DNA from: Clostridium minihomine | GTDB taxonomy: Bacteria; Bacillota; Clostridia; Oscillospirales; Acutalibacteraceae | Direction of reading: 5' to 3' | Assembly: GCF_900240385.1 (NCBI RefSeq) | Contig: NZ_OEQH01000001.1 | Span: 186,001 to 250,000 of the forward strand | DNA: 64,000 bases | Notes under the pieces: model-generated | What the model saw: the letters and a program-made list of their open reading frames with translations, nothing else | What the model was told of the DNA's origin: nothing | The model's database searches: none | Shown here: piece after piece, positions 37,647 through 47,708 of the stretch | Numbering within the stretch: position 1 is the stretch's first letter | How the letters are laid out: each line of letters opens with the position of its first letter | Translations under genes and position numbers: made by a program

Positions 37647-38075
37647 ATGCCCACATTTAATCAGCTGGTCCACAAGGGCAGAGAAGTCAGCGAAAGAAAG
37701 GCCAAGGCCCCTGCGCTGCTGAAAGGTTGGAACTCTAAGAAAAGAATTGCAATCGATCAGGATTCCCCCCAAAAACGTGGTGTTTGCACTGCTGTTAAAA
37801 CTGCAACTCCGAAAAAGCCTAACTCTGCATTGAGAAAAATCGCCAGAGTACGTCTTTCCAACGGAATTGAAGTGAGTGCTTACATTCCCGGTGTTGGCCA
37901 TAACTTGCAGGAACACAGCGTTGTAATGATTCGCGGCGGTCGTGTAAAGGATTTGCCTGGTGTGCGTTACCACATCATTCGCGGAACTCTGGATGCCCAG
38001 GGTGTTGCGAAACGTATGCAGGCCCGTTCTAAGTACGGCGCAAAGCGTCCGAAGCCCGGCGCAGCGAAAAAATAA
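37647..38075 (+). CDS. rpsL: Ribosomal protein S12
   Basis: 30S protein S12, 142 residues, part of the decoding centre. The start [13 protein letters not shown] and the segments [20 protein letters not shown] and [12 protein letters not shown] (streptomycin-related loops) are unmistakable; the wild-type-like Lys of TPKKPNS is present. ATG 37647 lies 7 bases after an AGGAGG. It opens the str operon rpsL-rpsG-fusA-tuf, with about 200 bases of AT-rich leader before it and only a weak promoter visible. Confidence 0.97.
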   Translation: MPTFNQLVHKGREVSERKAKAPALLKGWNSKKRIAIDQDSPQKRGVCTAVKTATPKKPNSALRKIARVRLSNGIEVSAYIPGVGHNLQEHSVVMIRGGRVKDLPGVRYHIIRGTLDAQGVAKRMQARSKYGAKRPKPGAAKK

Positions 38076-38221
38076 GGGCTGACCGAACATGACAGAAACC
38101 TTACGGCTGCGTGTTTTTACACACTGGCGGCGTTTTTATAAATTAAGAACGTCTCCCTGGCCCACGGGAGTTTGTCCTTTCGAGTACCTATGATATCATT
38201 ATTGTGAAGGAGGGAAGTAAA

Positions 38222-38692
38222 GTGCCAAGAAGAGGTTCTATCGCAAAACGTGATGTTTTGCCCGATCCGCTTTACAAATCCAAGATTGTCACCAGACTGA
38301 TCAATAACATTATGCTGGACGGTAAGAAGGGGGTTTCCCAGAAAATCGTTTACGGTGCATTTGACATTATCAGTGAGAAGACAGGAAAAGACCCGCTCGA
38401 GGTTTTCGAGCAGGCAATGGAGAACGTGATGCCTTCTTTAGAGGTTAAAGCTCGCCGCGTGGGCGGTGCTACCTACCAGGTTCCTATGGAGGTTCGCCCC
38501 GAAAGAAGACAGACACTGGGTCTGCGCTGGATGACAAAGTATTCCAGACTGAGATCCGAAAAGACCATGAAAGAAAGACTTGCCGGAGAAATCCTTGATG
38601 CGATTAATGGTGCCGGTGGCGCTGCTAAGAAGCGTGATGATACGCATAAAATGGCAGAGGCTAACAGGGCGTTTGCTCATTACAGGTGGTAA
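38222..38692 (+). CDS. rpsG: Ribosomal protein S7
   Basis: 30S assembly protein S7, 156 residues, starting at GTG 38222 ([17 protein letters not shown]) behind AAGGAGG. Family segments [17 protein letters not shown] and [20 protein letters not shown] are present. The 146-base gap after rpsL contains small hairpins (around 38100-38180) that may be a regulatory or processing element, since S7 is the usual autoregulator of this operon. Confidence 0.97.
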   Translation: MPRRGSIAKRDVLPDPLYKSKIVTRLINNIMLDGKKGVSQKIVYGAFDIISEKTGKDPLEVFEQAMENVMPSLEVKARRVGGATYQVPMEVRPERRQTLGLRWMTKYSRLRSEKTMKERLAGEILDAINGAGGAAKKRDDTHKMAEANRAFAHYRW

Positions 38693-38769
38693 TTTTCCGG
38701 CGCTGACCGAAAGATTTTCCGTGTTTTGCATAATGAGCGGACACATTTTTCAGATTTAAGGAGGAAACT

Positions 38770-40848
38770 ATGCCTAGGCAGGTATCGCTTCAAATGACAA
38801 GAAATATCGGCATCATGGCTCATATTGATGCCGGTAAGACAACCACTACAGAACGAATTCTGTATTATACGGGAATTAACCATAAAATCGGTGAAACCCA
38901 CGATGGCTCCGCAACAATGGACTGGATGGCACAGGAGCAGGAGAGAGGTATCACCATCACATCTGCTGCTACCACCTGCTTTTGGAAGGGGCATAGAATC
39001 AACATTATTGATACTCCCGGCCACGTTGACTTTACCGTTGAGGTAGAGCGCTCTCTGCGCGTATTGGACGGTTCCGTTACCGTTTTCTGCGCTAAGGGAG
39101 GGGTGGAGCCGCAGTCTGAAACCGTTTGGCGTCAGGCAGAGGAATACAAAGTTCCCCGCATGGCGTATGTGAATAAAATGGACATCATGGGTGCGGATTT
39201 CTATCGCGTTGTCCAGATGATGAAGGATCGCCTCAAGTGCAATGCGGTTCCGATTCAGCTGCCCATCGGCAGTGAGGATGTCTTTAAGGGCATCATCGAT
39301 TTGGTTGAGATGAAAGCCTATGTGTATTATGATGACATGGGCAAAGATATTCGCCAGGAAGAGATTCCTGAGGATATGATGGAACTGGCAGAGAAGTATC
39401 ACACCGAGCTGCTGGAGCATGTTGCAGAGCAGGATGATGAACTGTTTGAGAAATACCTGGAAGGTGTTGCTCTGACAGAGGAAGAAATTCAGACCTGCAT
39501 CCGCAAGGCAACCCTTGCAAATGTGATGGTTCCTGTTTGCTGCGGTACTTCTTATAAGAATAAAGGCGTACAGAAACTGCTGGATGCCATTATTGCTTAT
39601 ATGCCCGCCCCCACAGACATTGAGTCCATTAAGGGTGTGAATCCGGATACCGAAGAGGAAGAGGATCGTCATTCTTCTGATGAAGAGCCTTTCTCTGCTT
39701 TGGCTTTCAAGATCGCAACCGATCCCTTTGTGGGCAAGCTGTGCTTCTTCCGTGTGTATTCCGGTTCTTTGAATGCCGGTTCTACTGTCTACAATTCCAC
39801 CAAAGGCAATAACGAGCGTATTGGTCGAATTCTTCAGATGCACGCAAACCACCGTCAGGATATCGAAACCGTTTATGCGGGCGATATTGCCGCTGCGGTT
39901 GGTGTGAAGCACACCACTACAGGTGACACCCTGTGCGATGAGAAGCACCCGGTTATTTTAGAATCCATGGAATTCCCCGAGCCTGTTATTCGTGTTGCTA
40001 TTGAACCGAAAACAAAGGCCGGTCAGGAGAAAATGGGTATCGCTCTTGCAAAACTTGCGGAAGAAGATCCCACCTTTAAGGCATATACCGATACCGAAAC
40101 AGGCCAGACCATCATTGCCGGTATGGGTGAGCTTCACTTGGAAATCATCGTAGACCGCTTGCTGCGTGAATTCAAGGTAGAAGCTAATGTTGGTAAGCCC
40201 CAGGTTGCTTATAAGGAAACCATCCGCAGAAATGCGGAAGCGGACACCAAGTATGCAAGACAGTCCGGCGGTAAGGGCCAGTACGGTCACGTTAAGATCC
40301 GTGTCGAACCCAACCCGGGCAAGGGCTATGAATTTGTCAATGCTACCGTTGGCGGATCGATTCCGAAGGAATATATTCCGGCAGTTGACCAGGGTATTCA
40401 GGGCGCAATGCTGTCTGGTATTTTGGCTGGCTACAACGTAGTTGACGTAAAGGTCACCCTGTATGATGGTTCTTATCATGAGGTTGACTCCTCTGAAATG
40501 GCGTTTAAGATCGCCGGTTCGATGGCCTTTAAAGAGGCGATGAGAAAAGCAGATCCGGTTCTGATGGAGCCGATCATGAAGGTTGTTGTTATCGTTCCCG
40601 ATGAGTACATGGGCGACGTTATTGGTGACCTGAACTCTCGCCGTGGTATGATTCTGGGTATGGACGCTGTTTCCGGTGCCCAGCAGATCAATTCCGAAGT
40701 TCCGCTTTCTGAAATGTTTGGTTACGCAACCGATATGCGTTCTAAAACACAGGGTCGCGGACAGTACGTTATGGAGCCTGCGCACTACTCTGAGGTGCCG
40801 AAATCTGTGTCCGAGCAGATCATTTCAGACCGCTCCAAGAAAGAGTAA
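38770..40848 (+). CDS. fusA: Elongation factor G
   Basis: Translocase GTPase of 692 residues. The G1 motif [15 protein letters not shown], the DTPGHVDF G3, NKMD G4, and the later domains ([38 protein letters not shown]) are all in order. It belongs to the str operon, 77 bases after rpsG, with GAGGAAAC as RBS. The sequence is of canonical EF-G type, not a ribosome-protection protein. Confidence 0.98.
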   Translation: MPRQVSLQMTRNIGIMAHIDAGKTTTTERILYYTGINHKIGETHDGSATMDWMAQEQERGITITSAATTCFWKGHRINIIDTPGHVDFTVEVERSLRVLDGSVTVFCAKGGVEPQSETVWRQAEEYKVPRMAYVNKMDIMGADFYRVVQMMKDRLKCNAVPIQLPIGSEDVFKGIIDLVEMKAYVYYDDMGKDIRQEEIPEDMMELAEKYHTELLEHVAEQDDELFEKYLEGVALTEEEIQTCIRKATLANVMVPVCCGTSYKNKGVQKLLDAIIAYMPAPTDIESIKGVNPDTEEEEDRHSSDEEPFSALAFKIATDPFVGKLCFFRVYSGSLNAGSTVYNSTKGNNERIGRILQMHANHRQDIETVYAGDIAAAVGVKHTTTGDTLCDEKHPVILESMEFPEPVIRVAIEPKTKAGQEKMGIALAKLAEEDPTFKAYTDTETGQTIIAGMGELHLEIIVDRLLREFKVEANVGKPQVAYKETIRRNAEADTKYARQSGGKGQYGHVKIRVEPNPGKGYEFVNATVGGSIPKEYIPAVDQGIQGAMLSGILAGYNVVDVKVTLYDGSYHEVDSSEMAFKIAGSMAFKEAMRKADPVLMEPIMKVVVIVPDEYMGDVIGDLNSRRGMILGMDAVSGAQQINSEVPLSEMFGYATDMRSKTQGRGQYVMEPAHYSEVPKSVSEQIISDRSKKE

Positions 40849-40950
40849 ACAACCTGTCTAAATGGGCTTGATTTTTCACTTTTATCTTGTTAGAATAGGC
40901 GTAGCTTAACAGAAAATATTGATATTGTATAATAAAAAGGAGGATTTCCA

Positions 40951-42156
40951 ATGGCAAAGGCAAAGTTTGAAAGAAACAAACCGCACGTAAACATTGGTAC
41001 CATTGGTCACGTTGACCACGGAAAAACCACTTTAACTGCTGCAATCACCAAGGTTTTGAACCTGGCCGGCAGTTCTGAGTTTGTTGATTATGCTAACATC
41101 GATAAGGCTCCCGAAGAGAGAGCACGTGGTATCACGATCAACACTTCTCACGTTGAGTATCAGACTGAAAACCGTCACTATGCTCACGTTGACTGCCCTG
41201 GTCACGCCGACTATGTTAAGAATATGATCACCGGTGCTGCTCAGATGGACGGCGCTATCCTGGTTGTATCCTCTGCTGACGGCCCCATGCCTCAGACCAG
41301 AGAGCACATCTTGCTGTCCCGCCAGGTTGGCGTGCCGCACATTGTTGTGTTCATGAATAAGGCTGATCAGGTTGACGATCCCGAGTTGCTGGATCTGGTT
41401 GAAATGGAAATCCGTGACCTGTTGAACGAATATGAGTTCCCGGGCGATGATACACCCATTATTCGCGGTTCTGCTTTGCAGGCTTTGGAATGTGCTTCCA
41501 AAGACATCAATGCTCCCGAGTACAAGTGCATCATGGACTTGATGGCTGCAGTTGACTCGTTTATCCCCACCCCTGAGCGCAAGGCTGACCTGCCCTTCTT
41601 GATGCCTGTTGAAGACGTATTCACCATCACCGGCCGCGGCACTGTTGCTACCGGTAGAGTGGAGCGTGGCCAGCTGAGAACTTCTGAAGAAGTTGAGTTG
41701 GTTGGTTTGACCGAAGAGCGCCGCAAGGTTGTTGTTACCGGAATTGAAATGTTCCGTAAGATTCTGGATTACGCTGAGGCTGGCGATAACGTGGGCGTTT
41801 TGCTGCGTGGTATTCAGAGAACTGAAATCGAGCGTGGCCAGGTTCTGGCAAAGCCCGGTTCCATTCATCCTCATACCAAGTTCAAGGGCCAGGTTTATGT
41901 CCTGAGCAAAGAAGAAGGCGGACGTCATACTCCTTTCTTCAACAACTATCGTCCTCAGTTCTATTTCAGAACAACAGACGTTACCGGCGTTATCTCTCTG
42001 CCCGAGGGCACCGAGATGTGCATGCCTGGCGATAACGTTGATATGGATGTTGAGCTGATTACCCCCATCGCTATTGAAGAGGGTCTCCGCTTTGCTATTC
42101 GTGAAGGCGGCCGTACCGTTGGTTCCGGCGTTGTAACCGGCGTTATCACTGGCTGA
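40951..42156 (+). CDS. tuf: Elongation factor Tu
   Basis: EF-Tu, 401 residues, delivering aminoacyl-tRNA to the ribosome. Motifs: [46 protein letters not shown], and SEVELVG-type domain 2. RBS AAAAGGAGG. It is the last gene of the str operon, ended by a strong terminator. Confidence 0.98.
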   Translation: MAKAKFERNKPHVNIGTIGHVDHGKTTLTAAITKVLNLAGSSEFVDYANIDKAPEERARGITINTSHVEYQTENRHYAHVDCPGHADYVKNMITGAAQMDGAILVVSSADGPMPQTREHILLSRQVGVPHIVVFMNKADQVDDPELLDLVEMEIRDLLNEYEFPGDDTPIIRGSALQALECASKDINAPEYKCIMDLMAAVDSFIPTPERKADLPFLMPVEDVFTITGRGTVATGRVERGQLRTSEEVELVGLTEERRKVVVTGIEMFRKILDYAEAGDNVGVLLRGIQRTEIERGQVLAKPGSIHPHTKFKGQVYVLSKEEGGRHTPFFNNYRPQFYFRTTDVTGVISLPEGTEMCMPGDNVDMDVELITPIAIEEGLRFAIREGGRTVGSGVVTGVITG

Positions 42157-42180
42157 TAACTGCCTTTATCGCATAAAATT

Positions 42181-42215
42181 GTCCCCGGTCTTTTGACCGG
42201 GGACTTTTTGGTTTG
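42181..42215 (+). terminator. Terminator of the str operon
   Basis: A 10-bp GC-rich perfect stem GTCCCCGGTC/GACCGGGGAC with a TTTT loop and a T5 tail. Confidence 0.92.
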
Positions 42216-42432
42216 CGCTTTCCATAAAAGGTTTTCCTTCAAAAATAGCGATGCTCAACTCCTTTTTCTAAGAGGGGAACAAAATTTTAGGCAAAGAACT
42301 TCTGGTCGGATGATCTCTCAGGCACTTTGCCTTTTTGTTATAAAGGAATCGCAATGCTGATGAACAGAACTTTTATTAGGAACGCAATTATTTCTGAGCC
42401 CATTCCATCAAGTGGAAGAAAAGAGCCAAAAA

Positions 42433-42477
42433 AAGAACAGCACAGCTCTTCTCAGAAGCTGTGCTGTTCTTTTTTAT
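42433..42477. terminator. Bidirectional terminator
   Basis: A 15-bp perfect stem (AAGAACAGCACAGCT/AGCTGTGCTGTTCTT) with T-runs on both strands. It mainly ends the MltG-like gene on the minus strand. The 42216-42432 gap has no gene. Confidence 0.85.
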
Positions 42478-42485
42478 CTATCGGC

Positions 42486-43595
42486 TTACCGCAGTCCGGC
42501 AAGAATCAGATTCTGATTGTGTTCCTCTAAGGTAGAAGCATAATAAGGTGTTCCGGAAGCAGAGTGGCAGAAGTAGTAATAATTGGTGCTTGTGGGATGA
42601 AGTGTGGCATCGATGGCATTCGAGCCGGGATTGCAGATTGGCCCGGCCGGCAAACCTGAAATAGTATAGGTATTATAAGTGCTGGAAAAACCGGCTGGTA
42701 TTTCTGCTTTGGAACGGTAGGGATAATACATAGTAGAATCAAATTGAAGTTTGGGAATCCCGTTCTGTGCCCCGTCCCTCAGGCGGTTATGCAGGATAGA
42801 AGAAATCATATACATATCGCTGGTATTTGCGGCTTCTGCCTGAATCAGCGAAGCTATTGTTAATGTTTGATCTGTGGTCATTCCTGCTGCTGCAGCCTGT
42901 GCCTCCAGTGTAGAAAGCTTGTTTTGCATATTGTTCAGCAGGCGCTTGAGGGCGTTGGCTGCACTGTCTTCCCGATAAAAATTATAGGTGTCGGGGAAGA
43001 GATATCCCTCTAATTTATAATAGCGGGCAGAGGCATTCGGTAAGGTGCTCAGGAAAGAATAACTGTCAAACTGAGTGCTTTTGGCCGCTTCAAGGACATC
43101 GTTGGCACTGCATACCCGGTTCTTTTCCAGTAAAGCGGCAATGCTCATTACCGTGGAACCTTCTGGAAAGGTCACATTGACTGTGGACGAAAGATCAGAC
43201 TGATGAATGAAAGAGGTAGTCCAGTTGGTCACCCCATGGGGTTTTGCGCCGGTTTCCACTGTTACCTGAATCGACGCATGAACGCCTTTGATTTCAGAAG
43301 TAATATATGTTGTGCCGGGCTTCAATCCGGTAATGCGATATTTTCCCGTGCCCGCAATAGGGGTAACTTTAGCAATTCCGTCTCGGGAAGACCAAACTTT
43401 GACGTCCTCTTGTTTGAGCATTGAACTGTCAAGAGAGGCCTTAAAATCGTAAATTCCTCCCGGGGGCATGATATAACTGGTGGTGTCCATGCTCAGTTTG
43501 CCGATGATATCTGTGTCTGCCGCAAAAGCAGTGATAGGGGCTGCCGACATAATCGCTGCCAATAAACAGGCAAGCATTTTTTTTGATTTTCCCAT
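42486..43595 (-). CDS. Secreted MltG/YceG-like protein with Ig-like domain
   Basis: Exported protein of 369 residues. It has a signal peptide with cleavage near AFAA (residue ~26), a Big_2-like bacterial Ig domain (~30-115; segment GLKPGTTYITSEIKG), and an MltG/YceG domain with LEGYLFPDTYNFYRED, the catalytic-region helix TIASLIQAEAAN and the end motif GLPAGPICNPGSNAI. MltG cuts nascent peptidoglycan, setting strand length. Classical MltG is anchored by an N-terminal membrane helix; this one seems secreted, and in the E-x-E helix the first Glu is replaced by Gln. It may be a specialised paralog of the housekeeping enzyme. Confidence 0.82.
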   Translation of the reverse strand: MGKSKKMLACLLAAIMSAAPITAFAADTDIIGKLSMDTTSYIMPPGGIYDFKASLDSSMLKQEDVKVWSSRDGIAKVTPIAGTGKYRITGLKPGTTYITSEIKGVHASIQVTVETGAKPHGVTNWTTSFIHQSDLSSTVNVTFPEGSTVMSIAALLEKNRVCSANDVLEAAKSTQFDSYSFLSTLPNASARYYKLEGYLFPDTYNFYREDSAANALKRLLNNMQNKLSTLEAQAAAAGMTTDQTLTIASLIQAEAANTSDMYMISSILHNRLRDGAQNGIPKLQFDSTMYYPYRSKAEIPAGFSSTYNTYTISGLPAGPICNPGSNAIDATLHPTSTNYYYFCHSASGTPYYASTLEEHNQNLILAGLR

Positions 43596-43745
43596 CCTAT
43601 AAACTTCCTTTCTCTATTCCTGATTGCGAAATGATGAAACTTTTTTGATTGGATCAAATTTGTATCTCCAGAAATTAAATTTCTATTTTTGCATAAAAAG
43701 GTTTTACTGATCATAAAAAATAAGGCTTTTGGGGTAGGCTGCCGG

Positions 43746-44654
43746 TTATTCTCTGCGGGGTGACTTCAAAAGATTAAACCCGATGGCTCCGGCTAATACG
43801 GCAGCAATTCCAATGTAGTGGTAATAATACATCGGCTCATGCAGGAAGATGGTGCCGGCCAGAATGCTGATAACCGTAGAGAAATTAGTGAACAACCCCA
43901 CCTTGGTGGCTTCTAACCGGCTGACTGCATAGGTAGAAAGCAGTGAAGTAATAAAGGAAGATAAAAACCCAAGGCAGAGAATGGCGACGACAAAAGTAAA
44001 ATCGGTAAAAGGCTGAAAGTAAGAACTCAGTTCGCCAGCGTACAGATGCTGGGCAATTGAAATTACATTGAAGACAATACAGCCCAAAATACTAATCACA
44101 TATACAATGGTTAATACGGAATACTGGGTAGTTAACTTTCGGGCCAATACGGTATAAAAGGCAAATGCGACAGCCGACAGCAGAATAAAGAAGAATCCCC
44201 AATAGCTGTAATTGGAAACACTGAAACCATTCATCACATGGATGAAGATAATTCCCGATACCGACAAAAGCATCAGACCTTTTTGCAGAGCCGTGATGGT
44301 TTCTCTTAACACCACATGGGCAATGATCAAGGTTAAGATCGGAATAATAGCAGAAATGACCCCAGCTTCGGAAGAAGAGATGCTTTGCAGCCCAAGGGTT
44401 TGAAATAAAAAGAAACCGATGGGATAAGCCAGGCTGTAAGGAGCAATTTTGAGAAAATCTGACCAGCGCACCTGAATGTTTTGGGGCCGGATTGCCTGAT
44501 AAATCAACACGCTTACTGCGGCAACGGTGAACCGATGAGCCAATAATTCCATGGTGCCCACACTGGTCAGAGCGATTTTTACAATTAAAAAGGACAGTCC
44601 GATAATAAGGGACTGAACCGTAATTGCCACATAGGCCTTTGTTGTGTTTTCCAT
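43746..44654 (-). CDS. DMT superfamily (EamA) transporter
   Basis: Membrane protein of 302 residues with about ten hydrophobic segments in two EamA repeats (second begins near YSYWGFFFILLSAVAFAFYTVLARK). Relatives export amino acids, sugars or other metabolites. Substrate not visible. It ends in PRRE after the typical final helix AAVLAGAIGFNLLK. It is a single gene with an AAGGAGATG start region. Confidence 0.9.
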   Translation of the reverse strand: MENTTKAYVAITVQSLIIGLSFLIVKIALTSVGTMELLAHRFTVAAVSVLIYQAIRPQNIQVRWSDFLKIAPYSLAYPIGFFLFQTLGLQSISSSEAGVISAIIPILTLIIAHVVLRETITALQKGLMLLSVSGIIFIHVMNGFSVSNYSYWGFFFILLSAVAFAFYTVLARKLTTQYSVLTIVYVISILGCIVFNVISIAQHLYAGELSSYFQPFTDFTFVVAILCLGFLSSFITSLLSTYAVSRLEATKVGLFTNFSTVISILAGTIFLHEPMYYYHYIGIAAVLAGAIGFNLLKSPRRE

Positions 44655-44918
44655 AACATCTCCTTATCAAATTCATTTTGGCTGCGTAACCGCATTCAGT
44701 AATTGTCACATTCTGGTACTATTGTATTACGAAATGAGTTAGAAGGCAATCTTTTGCAAAGGCTCTTTTGATAATTTTATTCTTTTTTCAGACGATATTC
44801 TATGTATTAATGATTTTTAAGAATTCTTTCAATGAATCATTCGATCTGTTGTCGTTTATGCAGTCAACATTATAAAGCAATTTGCCTGTGATTTCTTTGC
44901 GAAAAACAAACGGGCATA
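44655..44918. other. Intergenic stretch before ribU
   Basis: AT-rich, with no gene or hairpin that I can support. The half-site GTTAG at 44738 lacks its partner arm. Confidence 0.3.
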
Positions 44919-44947
44919 TTGACAAAATGTTATCATTAGAATATAAT
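44919..44947 (+). promoter_or_regulatory. ribU promoter
   Basis: Perfect TTGACA (44919-44924), 17-base spacer, perfect TATAAT (44942-44947), 23 bases ahead of the FMN riboswitch. Confidence 0.85.
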
Positions 44948-44969
44948 AAGAACAACAAATTAATAAGCT

Positions 44970-45090
44970 GTCTTCGGGGCGGGGTGTGATTCCCCACCGG
45001 CGGTAATGCGGCCATGAGCCGTTAGCCCGCGAGCATTTGCAGATTTTGGTGAGATCCCAAAGCCGACGGTATAGTCCGGATGGAAGAAGA
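44970..45090 (+). ncRNA. FMN riboswitch (RFN element)
   Basis: The conserved RFN blocks are present in order: TCTTCGGGGCGGGGTG, GATTCCCCACCGGCGGTAAT, GAGCCGTTAGCCCGCGAGC, GATTTGGTGAGATCC-like and CCGACGGTATAGTCCGGATG, closing with GGAAGAAGA. FMN binding should turn off ribU through the terminator behind it. Confidence 0.96.
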
Positions 45091-45113
45091 ACTGCGCATT
45101 TGCGCTTGTTTGT

Positions 45114-45142
45114 CCCGCAGATTTCTGCGGGATTTTTTTTCG
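45114..45142 (+). terminator. Expression-platform terminator of the FMN riboswitch
   Basis: Stem CCCGCAGA/TCTGCGGG followed by T8, 24 bases after the aptamer and 31 before the ribU start. Confidence 0.9.
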
Positions 45143-45172
45143 TTGACAGCGAAAAAAAGGAGAGAAAACACG

Positions 45173-45745
45173 ATGCACAAACCCATGTCCAGAAAGAAGA
45201 TTGTCCATATGGCTCAGCTTGCCATGCTGGCGGCGATTTCTTTGGTCTTAATCGCTTTTGTAAGAATTCCTTTGGTTCCGGCCGCACCGTTTCTGGAGTA
45301 CGATATGGCCGATGCGCCCATTTTGATTGGAGCTCTTTTGTTTGGTTCCGGCCCTGCGCTGGCAGTTCTTTTTGTGGTTTCTACCATTCAGGCTTTTTTG
45401 TTCGGCGGCAATGGATGGATTGGCCTGGTCATGCATTTTATTTCTTCTGGCGCTTTGGTGCTGCTGGCCGGCGAGTTTTATAAAAGAAAACATAAATTTT
45501 CTGATGCCATTATCGGTATGGTATTAGGCAGTATTGCAATGACATTGATTATGATTCCAATGAATTACATCTTTACCGTTCACTTTTTCGGCGTGCCCAA
45601 AACGGTGGTGGATGCAATGATGCTGCCCGGCATTATTCCGTTTAATTTGCTGAAAGCTTCGCTGAACAGCGGAATTGCAGCGGTGCTGTTTCGTTCTCTG
45701 CAGCCATTTGTTCAAAAAAATCGAGAGATGTTTCATCCGATTTAG
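45173..45745 (+). CDS. ribU: Riboflavin ECF transporter S component
   Basis: Membrane riboflavin-binding component of an ECF transporter, 190 residues with about six hydrophobic segments. The FLEYDMADAPILIGALLFG block is the RibU signature. ATG 45173 follows AAAAAGGAGAG. The FMN riboswitch makes the assignment firm. It has no ATPase or T component beside it, so it must use a shared (group II) ECF module elsewhere, unlike the S component at 15030. Confidence 0.95.
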   Translation: MHKPMSRKKIVHMAQLAMLAAISLVLIAFVRIPLVPAAPFLEYDMADAPILIGALLFGSGPALAVLFVVSTIQAFLFGGNGWIGLVMHFISSGALVLLAGEFYKRKHKFSDAIIGMVLGSIAMTLIMIPMNYIFTVHFFGVPKTVVDAMMLPGIIPFNLLKASLNSGIAAVLFRSLQPFVQKNREMFHPI

Positions 45746-45820
45746 CAGATATTTTTTTGATTTTTGTTATCAATTGCAAACAAAATATGCTATACTATAA
45801 GTAATCACAATAGAATAGAT

Positions 45821-45920
45821 CCTTATCAAGAGTGACGGAGGGAACAGGCCCTGTGATGTCCGGCAACCTGCGCGTTAGGCGCAAGGTGCCAATTCCTGCG
45901 GATAAAGCCGACAGATGAGG
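45821..45920 (+). ncRNA. SAM-I riboswitch (S box)
   Basis: The S-box blocks appear in order: CTTATCAAGAGTGACGGAGGGA, GGCCCTGTGATGTCCGGCAACC, then the variable stem GCGCGTTAGGCGC, AAGGTGCCAATTCC and GATAAAGCCGACAGATGAGG. It controls metK. A TATACT -10 lies at 45791; its -35 is not clear. Confidence 0.97.
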
Positions 45921-45927
45921 TTAGTTT

Positions 45928-45961
45928 CCACCGTTTGGCTTTCCAAGCGGTGGTTTTTTTA
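45928..45961 (+). terminator. Expression-platform terminator of the SAM riboswitch
   Basis: Stem CCACCGTTTGG/CCAAGCGGTGG with loop CTTT and T7, just after the aptamer. Confidence 0.92.
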
Positions 45962-46005
45962 TTGATTCTATTCAATTTTAGTTATTCGTTACAGGAGGCG
46001 TATTC

Positions 46006-47187
46006 ATGTCAAAATATTTCTTTACATCGGAATCGGTGACAGAAGGACATCCCGATAAAGTGTGCGACCAGATAGCGGATGCTGTCTTGGATGAGATTCT
46101 GGCTCAGGATGAAAAAGCCCATGTGGCTTGCGAAGTAACCGCCACAACCGGTTTGGTTCATGTGATGGGTGAAATCTCTACAGAATGCTATGTGGATATT
46201 CCCGCCATTGCCCGCGGAGTAATCCGTGAGATTGGGTATGATAATCCCCAATATGGTTTTGACGGCAATTCCTGCGGCGTGATTACATCCATTGATGTAC
46301 AGTCGCCGGATATCGCCATGGGCGTCAATCAGTCCTTAGAAGCAAGAAGCGGTGCCACGGACGAAAATGATTTGACCGGTGCCGGGGATCAGGGCATTAT
46401 GTTTGGTTATGCCTGCGATGAAACCCCCACTTTGATGCCGCTTTCGATTTATCTGGCTCATGCTTTGGCCAAACAGCTGGCCAAGGTAAGAAAAGACGGC
46501 ACGTTGTCTTATCTTCGCCCGGACGGAAAAACTCAGGTTACCATTGAGTATGATGGGGACATCCCCCGGCGTGTAGAGGCAGTTGTGGTATCCACCCAAC
46601 ATGACCCGGATGTGACTCAGGAGCAGATTCAAAAAGACATTTTAGAAAAAGTAATCCGCCCGGTGATTGCCCCCGAGCTTTTGGATCAAAACACCAAATA
46701 TTATATTAACCCCACCGGTCGTTTCGTGGTGGGCGGCCCGGTGGGTGACAGCGGACTGACTGGACGCAAAATTATCGTGGATACCTATGGCGGATATGGC
46801 CGTCATGGCGGCGGTGCTTTTTCCGGTAAGGATCCGACCAAGGTGGATCGTTCGGCCGCTTATGCTGCCCGCTATGTGGCGAAAAATATTGTTGCTGCCG
46901 GTCTTGCCAAAAAATGCGAGGTTCAGTTGGCCTATGCCATTGGTGTAGCGCGCCCGGTATCTATTTTAGTGGAAACCTTTGGCACTTCTTCTTACACCAG
47001 TGAACAGCTGGAAGCAGCGATTAACTGGGTGTTTGATTTGCGCCCCACCGCACTGATCAAATCGTTGGGGCTCAGTCGGCCCATTTACCGCTCTTTGGCC
47101 GCCTATGGCCACATGGGACGCGAAGATTTGGGAGTCGCATGGGAAAAAACTGACAAAGTGGGGCTGCTTAAAGCCGCTTTGGCCTGA
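46006..47187 (+). CDS. metK: S-adenosylmethionine synthetase
   Basis: Makes SAM from methionine and ATP; 393 residues. The start [21 protein letters not shown], the [12 protein letters not shown] loop and [16 protein letters not shown] phosphate-binding block are complete. ATG 46006 follows ACAGGAGG. The SAM-I riboswitch upstream gives product feedback on transcription. Confidence 0.98.
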   Translation: MSKYFFTSESVTEGHPDKVCDQIADAVLDEILAQDEKAHVACEVTATTGLVHVMGEISTECYVDIPAIARGVIREIGYDNPQYGFDGNSCGVITSIDVQSPDIAMGVNQSLEARSGATDENDLTGAGDQGIMFGYACDETPTLMPLSIYLAHALAKQLAKVRKDGTLSYLRPDGKTQVTIEYDGDIPRRVEAVVVSTQHDPDVTQEQIQKDILEKVIRPVIAPELLDQNTKYYINPTGRFVVGGPVGDSGLTGRKIIVDTYGGYGRHGGGAFSGKDPTKVDRSAAYAARYVAKNIVAAGLAKKCEVQLAYAIGVARPVSILVETFGTSSYTSEQLEAAINWVFDLRPTALIKSLGLSRPIYRSLAAYGHMGREDLGVAWEKTDKVGLLKAALA

Positions 47188-47301
47188 TTTTTTCTGGATT
47201 ATTCTACACCATCAAGGCTGTGTTTTCGGAATTTCCGAATGCACAGCCTTTGCTATTACTGTCATTTTTTCTTTTCTGGCATAACATAAATTGAGGTGAT
47301 A

Positions 47302-47658
47302 ATGATGCCGGATATGATTGGCAGAATTCTGGTGGCATTTTTCGCGGTGATTGGCCTGACGGAGCTGTGCCGTGTCGTATTGTTCTGGCTGATCCGCCCC
47401 AGAAAAGAAGAAAAAATGACGGTATTGGTCTGTGTGTCGGGAAAAGATGACACGGTGGAATACCGAATTCGCGGAGCGCTGGAAAAACTGCGTTGGATGC
47501 GCCATGGGGGACAAAAAGAGATTTTGTGCGTGGATTGCGGCATGGATGCCGAAACCAGACAAATCTGTGAAGCATTTGCAAACGCCCATCCCTGTGTGCG
47601 CCTGTGTATGGCAGAGGAATTACCGAAAACACTGCGTGTGGAATTTGCAAATACATAG
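47302..47658 (+). CDS. Small membrane-anchored protein, unknown
   Basis: About 118 residues: one N-terminal membrane segment (GRILVAFFAVIGLTELCRVVLFWLI), then a basic, soluble part with MTVLVCVSGKDDTVEYRIRGALEKLRW and ILCVDCGMDAETRQICEAF, reminiscent of the fold start of glycosyltransferase-like nucleotide folds but too short. GAGG precedes both ATG 47302 and 47305. It lies between metK and recD2. Similar small proteins are common in Oscillospiraceae; no function is claimed. Confidence 0.65.
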   Translation: MMPDMIGRILVAFFAVIGLTELCRVVLFWLIRPRKEEKMTVLVCVSGKDDTVEYRIRGALEKLRWMRHGGQKEILCVDCGMDAETRQICEAFANAHPCVRLCMAEELPKTLRVEFANT

Positions 47659-47708
47659 AAAAAGGATTATACTGAAAAGAAAACAGATGTACGACTGAGG
47701 ATGGAGTT

